Below are positions 8,283-17,051 of a stretch of 37,386 nt of DNA, piece after piece. The notes beneath the pieces were generated by a model. It was given only the letters and a program-made list of their open reading frames with translations. It was not told the origin of the DNA and did not search any database. A program made the position numbers and the translations under genes. Position 1 is the stretch's first letter. The number at the start of each line of letters is the position of its first letter. Source of the stretch: Flavobacteriales bacterium CG_4_10_14_0_2_um_filter_35_18 (GTDB lineage Bacteria; Bacteroidota; Bacteroidia; Flavobacteriales; Flavobacteriaceae); assembly GCA_002793215.1 (NCBI GenBank), contig PFPU01000068.1, forward strand, positions 1 to 37,386. The letters are read 5' to 3'.

Positions 8283-8990
8283 ATGCAATTATTTTATAAT
8301 CCTTCGCTCGCAAAAGACACCAAAATGCTATCATTTGATAAAGTTGAAAGTCGGCATATCATTAAGGTTTTACGCAAAAAAGAAGGCGATTTGTTGCAAA
8401 TTACCAACGGCAACGGACTTTTATTTGAAGCAGTTATATTTGAAGCTAACGAAAAACATTGCCTTGTAACCATAACCAGCATTAGCGAAAAGCCAAAATC
8501 ACACCCCTATTATTTACACATTGCTATAGCACCCACCAAATTAAATGAGCGTTTTGAATGGTTTTTAGAAAAAGCGACCGAAATTGGCGTTGATGAAATC
8601 ACCCCATTGCTTTGTGAACACTCTGAGCGAAAGGTTGTTAAAAGCGACCGATTAGAAAAAATATTGATTTCGGCTTCTAAGCAATCGCTTCATTTTCACC
8701 ATCCAAAATTAAATGAGCTAACGCCCTTTTCAAATTTTTTGGCACAAGAATTTAAAGGTCTAAAACTCATTGCCCATTGCGACGACCAAGATAAAATCCC
8801 GTTAAAGCAATTAGTAAAACCAAACGAACGTGTAACTATTTTAATTGGACCCGAAGGTGATTTTTCGTTAAAAGAAATTAAATTAGCACTCAAGAATGCA
8901 TATAAATCGGTATCTTTGGGTAATAGTAGATTGCGAACCGAAACCGCAGGCGTTGTTGCCTGTCATAGCATCGCCTTTATAAATGAATAA
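8283..8990 (+). CDS. rsmE: 16S rRNA (uracil(1498)-N(3))-methyltransferase
   Basis: 235 residues, the normal length. RsmE methylates U1498 in helix 44 of 16S rRNA using S-adenosylmethionine. An N-terminal PUA-like RNA-binding domain covers about residues 1-70 (SRHIIKVLRKKEGD). A SPOUT methyltransferase domain follows with the family motifs LNERFEWFLEKATEIGVDEI, SERKVVKSDR, LIGPEGDFS, and the knot-forming C-terminal SLGNSRLRTETAGVVA. The start ATG lies 5 bases after the GNAT-like gene stop. The stop overlaps the DUF4159 start by 8 bases, so translation is probably coupled. No anomalies are seen. Confidence 0.96.
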   Translation: MQLFYNPSLAKDTKMLSFDKVESRHIIKVLRKKEGDLLQITNGNGLLFEAVIFEANEKHCLVTITSISEKPKSHPYYLHIAIAPTKLNERFEWFLEKATEIGVDEITPLLCEHSERKVVKSDRLEKILISASKQSLHFHHPKLNELTPFSNFLAQEFKGLKLIAHCDDQDKIPLKQLVKPNERVTILIGPEGDFSLKEIKLALKNAYKSVSLGNSRLRTETAGVVACHSIAFINE

Positions 8991-9642
8991 GTTAAGTATG
9001 TTTAAACCCTTAATCTCTTTAATTTTTTTGTTGACCTTCAATTTATTGGCTGCCCAACAAATTGCGGTTTTAAAATACAGTGGCGGTGGCGATTGGTATG
9101 CCAACCCGACAGCATTACCCAATTTAGTCCGCTTTTCGAATGCTAATAATCAGACAAAAATAATGCAAGAAGTTGCTACAGTTACACCAGGTAGCACCGC
9201 ACTTTTTAACTATGCTTTTATAGATATGACCGGACATGGCAATGTTTTTTTTACGGATGAAGAAGCGCAAAACCTCCGAAAATACCTCATTTCGGGTGGC
9301 TTTTTGCACATTTCGGATAATTATGGTTTGGATACTTATATGCGCCGAGAACTTAAAAAAGTATTTCCCGAATTGGATTTTATAGAATTGCCCTTAGACC
9401 ATCCCATCTATCATCAAAAATTTGAATTTAAAAATGGCTTGCCAAAAATTCACGAACACGATGGCAAACCTGCACAAGGTTTTGGCATTATTTATAGGGG
9501 ACGTTTAGTGGTTTTTTATGATTATGAATGCGATTTAGGAGATGGCTGGGAACTCGCCGAGGTGCACAACGACCCACTAGAAATTAGAACCAAGGCACTT
9601 GAAATGGGTGCAAATATATTGTCTTATATCTTTAACAATTAG
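8983..9642 (+). CDS. DUF4159 domain-containing secreted protein
   Basis: 219 residues. The N-terminus (MFKPLISLIFLLTFNLLAAQ, preceded by MNKLS) is a good signal peptide, so the ATG at 8983 or the one at 8998 could be used. The first makes an 8-base overlap with rsmE. The mature protein starts IAVLKYSGGGDWYANPT and has FIDMTGHGNVFFTDEEAQNL and LHISDNYGLDTYMRRELK. These are hallmarks of DUF4159, whose fold resembles class I glutamine amidotransferases but lacks their catalytic triad. It ends with FYDYECDLGDGWELAEVHND. The function is unknown. In Bacteroidota such short secreted versions commonly sit next to rsmE, though the link is not understood. Confidence 0.85.
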   Translation: MNKLSMFKPLISLIFLLTFNLLAAQQIAVLKYSGGGDWYANPTALPNLVRFSNANNQTKIMQEVATVTPGSTALFNYAFIDMTGHGNVFFTDEEAQNLRKYLISGGFLHISDNYGLDTYMRRELKKVFPELDFIELPLDHPIYHQKFEFKNGLPKIHEHDGKPAQGFGIIYRGRLVVFYDYECDLGDGWELAEVHNDPLEIRTKALEMGANILSYIFNN

Positions 9643-9646
9643 CCTT

Positions 9647-10549
9647 TTGGATGCTATTTTAAACAACGCAAACGTCAATTTTAATCAAGATAATATTTGG
9701 CTACTCAACCTAAGTTTAGCCATAATCATGTTTGGCGTAGCGCTCGACTTAAAATTAGAAGATTTTAAATTATTAGCAGTCCATCCAAAACCATTAATTA
9801 TTGGATTTTTATCGCAATTTATCTTATTACCCGCCTTGACATTTTTATTGGTAAGCCTCTTAAAACCACCAGCAAGCATTGCCTTAGGTATGTTTTTGGT
9901 AGCCGCTTGTCCGGGTGGAAACATTTCTAATTTCATTACAAAATTGGCTCATGGCAATACCGCTTTATCTATAAGTTTAACTGCTTTTTCTACCTTATTA
10001 GCCATGTTTTTAACGCCATTTAATTTTGAATTGTGGAGTCATTTATATGCACCTACCTCAGTCATTATAAAAAGTATTGCACTCAATCCTTATGAACTAT
10101 TCATGGTGATTGCCCTAATATTGGGCGTTCCGTTAATTTTGGGAATGACCACCAACAAATACCTTCCAAAATCGACAATTTTAATAGTGAAACCATTAAA
10201 AATTATTTCGTTGGGTATTTTTATATGTTTTGTTGCAGTTGCTATAATCTCTAATTTTGAAGCATTAAAACAATTTGTTTTTAAGGTGATATTAATTGTC
10301 ATAGTTCACAATCTATTGGCAATTTTAACTGGTTATTTTTCTGCCAAAATATTTAACTTATCGCAACAAAATCAAAGAACCCTTGCCATTGAAACAGGTA
10401 TTCAAAACTCTGGTTTAGGCTTATTAATTATTTTTACCTTTTTTAAAGGTTTAGGAGGAATGGCTTTAATTGCGGCAACTTGGGGCATTTGGCATATTAT
10501 TTCAGGACTAGCACTCGGACTTTTTTGGGCTAATAAAAAAATTGTGTGA
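9647..10549 (+). CDS. bile acid:sodium symporter (BASS) family transporter
   Basis: 300 residues when started at the TTG at 9647, five bases after the DUF4159 stop. The frame is also open from an ATG at 9599, which would add 16 residues and overlap DUF4159 by 44 bases; I prefer the TTG. About nine to ten membrane spans are apparent, beginning with WLLNLSLAIIMFGVALDLKL, a typical BASS start. VAACPGGNISNFITKLAHGN matches the conserved crossover region, and the second crossover is near AIETGIQNSGLGLLIIFTFF. The family imports organic anions such as bile acids, pantoate or 2-keto acids with sodium across the inner membrane. The substrate cannot be assigned. It is coupled downstream to the acyltransferase gene. 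Confidence 0.88.
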   Translation: MDAILNNANVNFNQDNIWLLNLSLAIIMFGVALDLKLEDFKLLAVHPKPLIIGFLSQFILLPALTFLLVSLLKPPASIALGMFLVAACPGGNISNFITKLAHGNTALSISLTAFSTLLAMFLTPFNFELWSHLYAPTSVIIKSIALNPYELFMVIALILGVPLILGMTTNKYLPKSTILIVKPLKIISLGIFICFVAVAIISNFEALKQFVFKVILIVIVHNLLAILTGYFSAKIFNLSQQNQRTLAIETGIQNSGLGLLIIFTFFKGLGGMALIAATWGIWHIISGLALGLFWANKKIV

Positions 10550-11595
10550 TGATTTTTTACCTATTTATGCGCGCCTACGTTAGAACTGTTTTGTTTTTTT
10601 ATTTTAAAAAACTAAAGGTTATTGGGCTTGAAAATATTCCAAAAAATGAAGCCGTTTTGTTTGTGGCAAATCACGAAAATGCCCTTTTAGATTCCATTAC
10701 GCTTGCCTGTACAAATAATAACAGAGCTTATGTTTTATCGCGCGCTTCTATTTTTAACAATCCGCTTATCAAAAAAATTTTCAATGCTTTACGGATGATT
10801 CCAATATACCGCATTCGAGATGGATGGCAAAGCATCAATAAAAATAATGAGGTTTTTAGGGCGTGCTACAAACTTTTAAACAATAAGCAATCAATTATTA
10901 TTTTTCCGGAAGGCGACCACCATTTAAACCGACGTGTGCGCACGCTTAGCAAGGGCTTTACGCGAATTGTTTTTGGTGCTCTAGAAAACTATAAAGACCT
11001 TCAAATTTATATTGTTCCCGTTGGTATTAATTACGATAGCCATGTTGCTTATCCGCAAAGCATTTCACTTTATTATGGAAAAGCATTTCTAGCAAATCAT
11101 TTTTATGATGCCGAAGAGGTGCATCGTTCAACCCGTCAATTGATTGCTAAAACAAGTGATGAACTTAAAAAACTCACCGTACATGTTGAAGATTTGACCA
11201 CTTATGAAGCAACCATTTCGAAATTAAAAATGTATCATCCCGATTTTTTAAATCCATTAGAAACCAATAACTTGTTGAATAATCTCAACAAAAAATTGCC
11301 ATTAAAACCCATGAAAAAATCAACAAATTTGGGGTATCAAATTATTTTTATTTTAGTGATTTTAGGCTCTTGGTTACCTTTTTTAATTTGGAAATTATTA
11401 AAACCGCAGATAAACGATCCCATTTTTATAGGAACTTTCCGTTTTGGCATAATGGTAAGCCTTGTGCCTATTTTCTGTCTTTTTCAAAGCTTTTTGATTT
11501 ACCTTTTTTTTGGCTTAAATATGAGTATCTATTTTATGGTGGGCTGCCTTAGTTTATCATTTTTACTAAAGTGGATGCCTCATCGCTACTCATAA
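10549..11595 (+). CDS. PlsC-like lysophospholipid/glycerol-3-phosphate acyltransferase (LPLAT superfamily)
   Basis: 348 residues from the ATG at 10549, which overlaps the transporter stop as TGATG. A GTG immediately before it is a less likely start. Motif I is VANHENALLD, with five rather than four residues between His and Asp, as in the GPAT/SCT1-like branch. Motif III is IIFPEGDHH, and RVRTLSKGFTRI follows. These enzymes transfer acyl chains to glycerol-3-phosphate or lysophosphatidate at the inner membrane. Two or three membrane spans occupy the C-terminus (about residues 265-340). The 3' end overlaps the convergent GH3-serine hydrolase gene by 47 bases. Acyl acceptor and donor are not determined by the sequence. 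Confidence 0.85.
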   Translation: MIFYLFMRAYVRTVLFFYFKKLKVIGLENIPKNEAVLFVANHENALLDSITLACTNNNRAYVLSRASIFNNPLIKKIFNALRMIPIYRIRDGWQSINKNNEVFRACYKLLNNKQSIIIFPEGDHHLNRRVRTLSKGFTRIVFGALENYKDLQIYIVPVGINYDSHVAYPQSISLYYGKAFLANHFYDAEEVHRSTRQLIAKTSDELKKLTVHVEDLTTYEATISKLKMYHPDFLNPLETNNLLNNLNKKLPLKPMKKSTNLGYQIIFILVILGSWLPFLIWKLLKPQINDPIFIGTFRFGIMVSLVPIFCLFQSFLIYLFFGLNMSIYFMVGCLSLSFLLKWMPHRYS

Positions 11596-14503
11596 TTGCC
11601 TCCTGAATAATTTGCTGGGTTTTTGTGCGCACATCCTTTTTAACCAAAGTTTCGTTAGCAGCGGTGGGATAAATACGATTCGATAAAAACACATAAACAA
11701 TACCACTTTCAGGGTCGGCCCAAGTAAAATTACCTGTAAAACCACTATGCCCAAAACTTTGGCTAGACACACAGCCACAAGTTGCCAACTCCTTTGGATT
11801 TAATTGTGGCTTATCTAAAACCAATCCGCGACGCACGCCTTCCTTTTCAAAATAGCGCTGGTTAAAAATATCAAAGGTTTGCTCTTTAAAATAACGTTTA
11901 CCACCATAAAAGCCTTTTTGTAAATACAATTGCATCATTTTGGCAACATCATTGGCATTTGAAAATAATCCTGCGTTGCCATTTACACCACCCATCATGG
12001 CTGCACCCATATCGTGAACATAACCTTGCAGCAATTGATGACGAAAATAATTATCAATTTCAGTTGGAACAATATTGCTTACATCAAATTTTTCGCGTGG
12101 CAAAAATGTGAGGTAATTTGCGCCTAAAGGCTGATAAAAGTATTGATTATCTATATCTTGTAAAGATTTTTGATAGCTTTTTTCAAAATAATCTCTAAAC
12201 AGATAAAACACTAAATCACTGTATTTATAACCTGTTTTAAGGCGTTGCGGTTCGTCAGCAATTGCCTTATATATGCTATCGATATAATCATGCCTTAAAT
12301 ACAAATTATCGGCAATTAAAATGTTAAAATCATCCGATTTTGAAGTCCGATAATAGGTTTGTGATGGTTGATGAGTTAGGCTGTCAATTGTTTTTTTATA
12401 AAAGGGAATCCAAGCACTTATCCTTCCCACATGCGACAAGGCTTCTTTAACCGTAACGGTATCTTTATTAGTTCCTATAAGGTTGGGAAATAGTGAATCT
12501 AAACGGGTTTCTAAATTAAACTGTCCTTCTTCAAAAGCTTTCATCGTCAATGGCAAAACGCCCATTATTTTTGTCAGCGAAGCCAAATCATAAAGGCTGT
12601 TGTTTTCTACGTTTGGAGAATTGATATCGGTAAAATGCCCATAGCTTTTTTGGAATACCACCTTGCCATTTCGCGCAACCAGCAATTGTAAACCCGGTGT
12701 CATTTTTTCGGTTAAAACGGCTAAAGCCATTGAATCTAAGCGCTTTAATTTTAGACTGCTCATGCCAACTTCTTCGGGTAAACCATAAGACAATCGCTTT
12801 AAGTCTTCACTTGCCAATCCAAGTCCCAATTTAAAATCGGTTTTGATGCTTACCGGCAATTTTCCTTCGGTTTTAAGTGCCCCAAATAACATTTGTGCCG
12901 AAAGTTCTTGTGCTACATCACTATTTTGATAAGAAACCATAACCGCCTCAATATCGGTAAACGATTTTATCTGCAGCAGCGCATAAGGGCTGGCAAAAAT
13001 ATCTAAAATCACTTTATTATTTCGGGCAATACTCAATAAGGTCGTCAATTCGGCTTCCGAAAATTTATAGCTTTTCCAAGGCGTATCGCTTGATTTATGA
13101 AAACCCACAATTACCAAATCGTAAGCGTGGAGTTTGGTGTTTAATTGTGCATCATTAACGCCTGTAATTACATCAATACGGGTGTATTTTTTTAGGCTTT
13201 CTAAAAAATATTTGTTAGTGGCATCGCCTAATTTTACATAGGCAATTTTTTGCGTAACATCGGCAATGGGAAAAATTTTAAGTTGGTTTTTTACCAAAGT
13301 TATGGCTTTCCCCATCAATTTGCGTTCTAATAATTGATCGCTAATTGTTGCTAAATCGGCTGTAAGATTGGCTTCTAAAATAGGTTTATAATGATTAAGA
13401 CCTACCCAATATTTGGCCATTAATATTTTTTTTACGGCGTTTTCTAAATGAGCTGGGCTTATCGCACCGGCATTAATAGCTTCTTTAATTTTATTGATTG
13501 CTTTTGGAATATCTTCCGAAAACATCAAAACATCATTGCCCGCCACAAAAGCTTTTAAATCGACTGTGGTTGATTTTCCAAAATTGGCTACACCCTTCAT
13601 ATTTAGGGCATCGGTAAACACCAAACCTTTAAAACCCATTTCTTTTTTCAACAATTTATCAATAACTTTTGCCGATAAAGAAGTTGGCAATTTAGGTTCG
13701 GCATCTAAACTAGGAACGTTTAAATGCGCCACCATCACGCCAGTTAAACCGTTTTTGATTAAGGTTTTATAGGGAGCTAAATCTACACTATCCATATAAG
13801 CTTTAGTGTGTAAAACTATGGGCAATTGCTGATGTGAATCGGTAGAAGTATCGCCGTGTCCGGGAAAATGTTTTGCCGTTGTCAAAACATTTTGGCTTTG
13901 AATGCCCTTCATAAAAGCCAAGGCTTTAGCGCCTACATTTTTGGGATCTTGTCCGTAAGAACGGTTGCCAATTATGGGATTTAGCGGATTGGTATTGACA
14001 TCAACCACGGGCGCAAAATTGACATGAATACCGAGCCGTTTGCATTGTTCGCCTATGCGTTTTCCCAATGCCATCAACAAACTGTCATTTTTTATCGCGC
14101 CAAGGGTCATATTCCAAGGAAAACGATAAGTGCTGTCTAAACGCATATTTAATCCCCACTCAGCATCAATTCCGATAAGCAAAGGTATTTTAGAAAGTGC
14201 TTGGTATTCATTGGTAAGTTTAGCTTGTGCTAGTGGACTTCCTTGCATAAAAATAAGCGAGCCAATATGGTGTTTTTTTATTAATTTCTTAACGGATAAA
14301 ATATGCGCTGCATCTTTATTAGAATAGACCTCCATCATAAACAGCTGGCCAATTTTATCGTTGAGGCTAAGTTTTTTATAGATGCTATCTACCCACTTTT
14401 GTTGAGCTTTAGCATCAGTAGCCATAAGCGGATTGGTTTCTTGCGCCTTTAAAAAGGACGAGAAAAGGACAAAACAGATAAGAAATTTAATTTTAAATTG
14501 CAT
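11549..14503 (-). CDS. fusion of GH3 beta-N-acetylglucosaminidase-like and class C beta-lactamase-like serine hydrolase
   Basis: 984 residues with a signal peptide (MQFKIKFLICFVLFSSFLKA), so it is exported. Residues 35-370 form a GH3 catalytic domain of the NagZ type. The acid/base loop is KHFPGHGDT (211-219) with D-S-H at 222-224, and the nucleophile is probably Asp298 in FTDALNMKG. Residues 400-560 look like the GH3 C-terminal domain. From about 575 a beta-lactamase/PBP4* domain follows: Ser-Leu-Thr-Lys at 642-645 (the SxxK nucleophile), Tyr-Ser-Asp at 761-763 in place of Tyr-x-Asn, and FGHSGFTGN as the third box. The pairing suggests the protein trims peptidoglycan or muropeptides in the periplasm or outer membrane. 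This is inference, since neither activity is proved. The gene lies 15 bases downstream of the small conserved gene at 14519-14998. Confidence 0.9.
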   Translation of the reverse strand: MQFKIKFLICFVLFSSFLKAQETNPLMATDAKAQQKWVDSIYKKLSLNDKIGQLFMMEVYSNKDAAHILSVKKLIKKHHIGSLIFMQGSPLAQAKLTNEYQALSKIPLLIGIDAEWGLNMRLDSTYRFPWNMTLGAIKNDSLLMALGKRIGEQCKRLGIHVNFAPVVDVNTNPLNPIIGNRSYGQDPKNVGAKALAFMKGIQSQNVLTTAKHFPGHGDTSTDSHQQLPIVLHTKAYMDSVDLAPYKTLIKNGLTGVMVAHLNVPSLDAEPKLPTSLSAKVIDKLLKKEMGFKGLVFTDALNMKGVANFGKSTTVDLKAFVAGNDVLMFSEDIPKAINKIKEAINAGAISPAHLENAVKKILMAKYWVGLNHYKPILEANLTADLATISDQLLERKLMGKAITLVKNQLKIFPIADVTQKIAYVKLGDATNKYFLESLKKYTRIDVITGVNDAQLNTKLHAYDLVIVGFHKSSDTPWKSYKFSEAELTTLLSIARNNKVILDIFASPYALLQIKSFTDIEAVMVSYQNSDVAQELSAQMLFGALKTEGKLPVSIKTDFKLGLGLASEDLKRLSYGLPEEVGMSSLKLKRLDSMALAVLTEKMTPGLQLLVARNGKVVFQKSYGHFTDINSPNVENNSLYDLASLTKIMGVLPLTMKAFEEGQFNLETRLDSLFPNLIGTNKDTVTVKEALSHVGRISAWIPFYKKTIDSLTHQPSQTYYRTSKSDDFNILIADNLYLRHDYIDSIYKAIADEPQRLKTGYKYSDLVFYLFRDYFEKSYQKSLQDIDNQYFYQPLGANYLTFLPREKFDVSNIVPTEIDNYFRHQLLQGYVHDMGAAMMGGVNGNAGLFSNANDVAKMMQLYLQKGFYGGKRYFKEQTFDIFNQRYFEKEGVRRGLVLDKPQLNPKELATCGCVSSQSFGHSGFTGNFTWADPESGIVYVFLSNRIYPTAANETLVKKDVRTKTQQIIQEAIMSSDEASTLVKMIN

Positions 14504-14518
14504 ACTAACTATTTTTTA

Positions 14519-14998
14519 TTAAAAGTATTTTTTCAACCAACTTTGTTTAATAGGAATTTCCCAATCAGTTTTTAAAGTGGCAACGGTGTTGACTATATTG
14601 TTAAAAACGATAGTTTCAGGAGTTATATTTGATAAGGCAATTTGTTTTTTAAAGTCTGCTAAGGTGCTAAGCGCAATGGTGTCGCCCTCTTTATAAGCCA
14701 CCTTTAATTTATCAGTTAAATTTACGCCAAACTTTTGTTCAATTTTTTGGATTAGGTGAACCGAGGCATCAACAGAACAACCCGAAACCTCATCATGTTC
14801 ATCAACTGCTATGATTATAAATCGATTGTATTTAATTATATACGAAGCATTTAAATTGGCACCATGACGCTGCCATTGCTCAATAAAAGGTTCAATTAGG
14901 TTTGCAATTTCAAGAATTTGCGCTTCGGTAAAGGCTTTGTCAGATTGGTAAATCCAAATTTTAGATTGTGGTGGTAAGGAATTAAATGGAATACGCAT
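14519..14998 (-). CDS. conserved Bacteroidota protein often labelled 'ABC transporter ATPase' (function unknown)
   Basis: 159 residues, starting MRIPFNSLPPQSKIWIYQSD. I recognise this as the short family frequently annotated as an ABC transporter ATPase in flavobacterial genomes. The sequence contains no Walker A (GxxxxGKS/T), no LSGGQ signature and no Walker B, so that label is not supported here. Visible features are FIEQWQRHGANLNASYIIKY, IIIAVDEHDEVSGCSVDASV with one cysteine, and a C-terminal FNNIVNTVATLKTDWEIPIK. It has no signal peptide or membrane span and is presumably cytoplasmic. It stands 15 bases before the GH3-serine hydrolase start and may share its transcript. I give no function. 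Confidence 0.8.
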   Translation of the reverse strand: MRIPFNSLPPQSKIWIYQSDKAFTEAQILEIANLIEPFIEQWQRHGANLNASYIIKYNRFIIIAVDEHDEVSGCSVDASVHLIQKIEQKFGVNLTDKLKVAYKEGDTIALSTLADFKKQIALSNITPETIVFNNIVNTVATLKTDWEIPIKQSWLKKYF

Positions 14999-15153
14999 AG
15001 TTATTTTTTTGCTGGTTTTAAATCGTTAAGAAAATTTAGCGTTCAAAGTTTTGTGATTTTTGTTTAATTCTTAATTTTTTGTGTGATAAGGCTAAACAAA
15101 TTGTTTAAACTTTCTTCATTTGCTTTTGTAATTTGTGATTCGTAATTTATATT

Positions 15154-15927
15154 TTAAACCTTTGTATTTAAACTTCTTAATTTGATAGCTGTCAATATTT
15201 TTTTGGTATAAAGTGGGAAGTCGGCATTTTGAATCCACGCGTAGTAACCAGGTTCTTTTTCAAGTACTTCGGTTACCTTTTTACCTTTGTGTTTTCCAAA
15301 ATTAAAAACTTCATCATCATCGTCATCAAACACAATCATATTGGCAAAATCGGCATTTTTTTTATGTTGGCTAAAGGTGTTTAAAAAATTGACATTATTT
15401 TCTAAATCGTCATATTTATCGAGTTGTGCCTTTAAAACTTCGTAGGTTGCAGTGGTATCAGCCATAGCTGAGTGGGCATCTTTTAAATCAGAATTGCAAT
15501 AAAATTGATAGGCGGCACTCAAGGTGCGCTGTTCTTTTTTATGAAAAATTACTTGAACATCAACGGCGGCTCTGTTTTTCATATCAAAATCGTAACCAAC
15601 ACGCAAGAGTTCTTCGGCTAAAAGCGGAATGTCAAAGCGACTGGAGTTAAAACCCGCCAAATCGCAACCCTTTATCATCTCGCTAATTTGGGGTGCTAAT
15701 TCTTTAAATGTAGGTTCGGTAACCACGCGTTCGTTGGTGATGCCGTGAATATCAGAAGCCTCTTTCGGTATTTCCATCTCTGGATTTACGAGCCAAGTTT
15801 TACTTTCTTTGTTTCCGTTGGGTAGAATTTTTAAAATGGCTATTTCTACAATACGGTCTTTTGTAATGTTAATGCCTGTGGTTTCTAAATCGAAAAATAC
15901 AATTGGTTTTGATAAGTTTAATTCCAT
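15154..15927 (-). CDS. DnaQ-family 3'-5' exonuclease with ExoX-like C-terminal domain
   Basis: 257 residues. The DEDD exonuclease motifs are complete: Exo I FFDLETTG with Asp13 and Glu15, Exo II AGFNSSRFDIPLL with Asp99, and Exo III AHSAMADTTATYEVL with His152 and Asp157, making it DEDDh. These residues bind two metal ions and cleave DNA from the 3' end, as in the Pol III epsilon subunit. Residues 207-245 (FNFGKHKGKKVTEV, then YYAWIQNADF) match the small C-terminal module found in ExoX-like proteins. It stands alone, with 150-base or longer gaps on both sides. It could be a proofreading subunit or a repair exonuclease; without a polymerase-binding tail the general call is safer. Confidence 0.9.
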   Translation of the reverse strand: MELNLSKPIVFFDLETTGINITKDRIVEIAILKILPNGNKESKTWLVNPEMEIPKEASDIHGITNERVVTEPTFKELAPQISEMIKGCDLAGFNSSRFDIPLLAEELLRVGYDFDMKNRAAVDVQVIFHKKEQRTLSAAYQFYCNSDLKDAHSAMADTTATYEVLKAQLDKYDDLENNVNFLNTFSQHKKNADFANMIVFDDDDDEVFNFGKHKGKKVTEVLEKEPGYYAWIQNADFPLYTKKILTAIKLRSLNTKV

Positions 15928-15943
15928 AGTTTTATTAAAAATT

Positions 15944-15951
15944 CAAAGATA
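15944..15951 (-). promoter_or_regulatory. candidate -7 element for the exonuclease gene
   Basis: The minus strand reads TATCTTTG, matching TAnnTTTG, 17 bases ahead of the exonuclease ATG. No TTG is present at the ideal -33 spacing. Confidence 0.42.
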
Positions 15952-15995
15952 CAAAGTCTGAAAGAATTTAAGATTGAAGTTTCTGGATTATTGAA

Positions 15996-16020
15996 CCTAA
16001 ATAAGTTTGACCAAATTTGA
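15996..16020 (+). repeat. direct repeat copy A flanking the transaldolase gene
   Basis: This 25-base sequence (starting cctaaataagtttgacc) matches the 24-base stretch at 17052-17075 at 22 of 25 aligned positions, in the same orientation about 1.06 kb away. It lies downstream of the transaldolase gene. Its nature is unknown; a decayed mobile-element end or a family of short intergenic repeats is possible. Confidence 0.55.
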
Positions 16021-16288
16021 GCTTATTTTAAGGTTTAATTCCTTTTTAAAATACTGATGTTAGCAACATTATTTTTTCAAATAGTCAATCAGCTATTACA
16101 ATAGCACAACCATTCAATCGAGAAAAATATTCTACAAAATTTGGTAAATAAAAACTTGAATTAATTGCTCATAGATTGAGATTTAATTTGAATCAAATAA
16201 ATTCAATCCCAACTAAAATACCACAACTCATGTGTTTTAAAGCAGTGAAATTACTCAAATAAAGGAGGAACCTTTTTGAAATTCAATA

Positions 16289-16942
16289 TTAATTTCCCTT
16301 TTTATAATCTGCTAAAAACTGAGCTAAACCGCTATCGGTTAAAGGGTGTTTTAGCAAGCCTAAAATAGCGCTCAAAGGGGCTGTAATCACATCTGCCCCA
16401 AGCTTAGCACATTCCACAATATGCATGGTATGGCGGACAGAAGCTGCTAAAATTTCGGTTTCATATCCATAGTTGTCATAAACGGTTCTTATTTCGTCAA
16501 TAAGGTTTAAACCATCGGTAGAAATATCGTCTAAACGACCAATAAAAGGCGATACATAACTCGCGCCGGCTTTGGCTGCCAAAAGTGCCTGACCAACTGA
16601 AAACACAAGTGTGCAATTGGTGCGAATGCCGTGATCGGAAAAATATTTTATGGCTTTAATACCGTCTTTAATCATCGGAATTTTTACCACTATTTGAGGA
16701 TGTAAATCGGCTAATATTTCACCTTCTCTAACCATCCCTTCAAAATCGGTTGCAATAACTTCTGCACTTACATCTCCATCAACAATATTGCAAATAGCGA
16801 CATAATGTTTTAAAATATTATTAGTTCCTGTAATGCCTTCTTTGGCCATTAAAGAAGGGTTTGTGGTAACGCCATCTAAAATTCCAAGTTCTTGAGCCTC
16901 TTTAATTTGCGCTAAATTAGCGGTATCGATAAAAAATTTCAT
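16289..16942 (-). CDS. transaldolase, small TalC/fructose-6-phosphate aldolase type
   Basis: 217 residues, the length of the single-domain TalC/FSA subfamily (about 214-220). The TIM-barrel class I aldolase forms a Schiff base with Lys87 in [11 protein letters not shown]. Other signatures are [51 protein letters not shown], and ILAASVRH, followed by TAPLSAI. It transfers dihydroxyacetone groups between sugar phosphates in the non-oxidative pentose phosphate pathway; FSA members instead cleave fructose-6-phosphate. Small transaldolases of Bacteroidota are usually true transaldolases, but sequence alone does not settle this. It is monocistronic, bracketed by the two direct repeats, with a -7 element just upstream. 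Confidence 0.94.
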   Translation of the reverse strand: MKFFIDTANLAQIKEAQELGILDGVTTNPSLMAKEGITGTNNILKHYVAICNIVDGDVSAEVIATDFEGMVREGEILADLHPQIVVKIPMIKDGIKAIKYFSDHGIRTNCTLVFSVGQALLAAKAGASYVSPFIGRLDDISTDGLNLIDEIRTVYDNYGYETEILAASVRHTMHIVECAKLGADVITAPLSAILGLLKHPLTDSGLAQFLADYKKGN

Positions 16943-16963
16943 TTTGTGGTTTGTTTATTTTGG

Positions 16964-16971
16964 CAAATATA
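16964..16971 (-). promoter_or_regulatory. candidate -7 element for the transaldolase gene
   Basis: The minus strand reads TATATTTG, an exact TAnnTTTG match, 22 bases ahead of the start codon. A TTG lies upstream (complement of 16987-16989) but only 15 bases away, shorter than the usual 19-20. Confidence 0.48.
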
Positions 16972-17051
16972 GGTGTAATGATTTGGCAATCCTAACATAA
17001 ATTGTAACTTTTTGTAAATGGTTTTTGATATCAGGTAACAGGTTGTCGATG

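Larger units (their letters stand above)
15928..16288. other. 361-base intergenic region with a -7 element and one repeat copy
   Basis: This AT-rich gap between the exonuclease start and the transaldolase stop holds no reading frame with coding character. It contains the candidate -7 element at 15944-15951 and repeat copy A at 15996-16020. The rest shows only AT-rich sequence with no strong hairpin that I could identify. Confidence 0.6.

Noticed and set aside
9599-9646. ATG start for the BASS transporter within DUF4159
   Set aside because: It would overlap DUF4159 by 44 bases and add residues not typical of the family. The TTG at 9647 fits better, although this is not proved.
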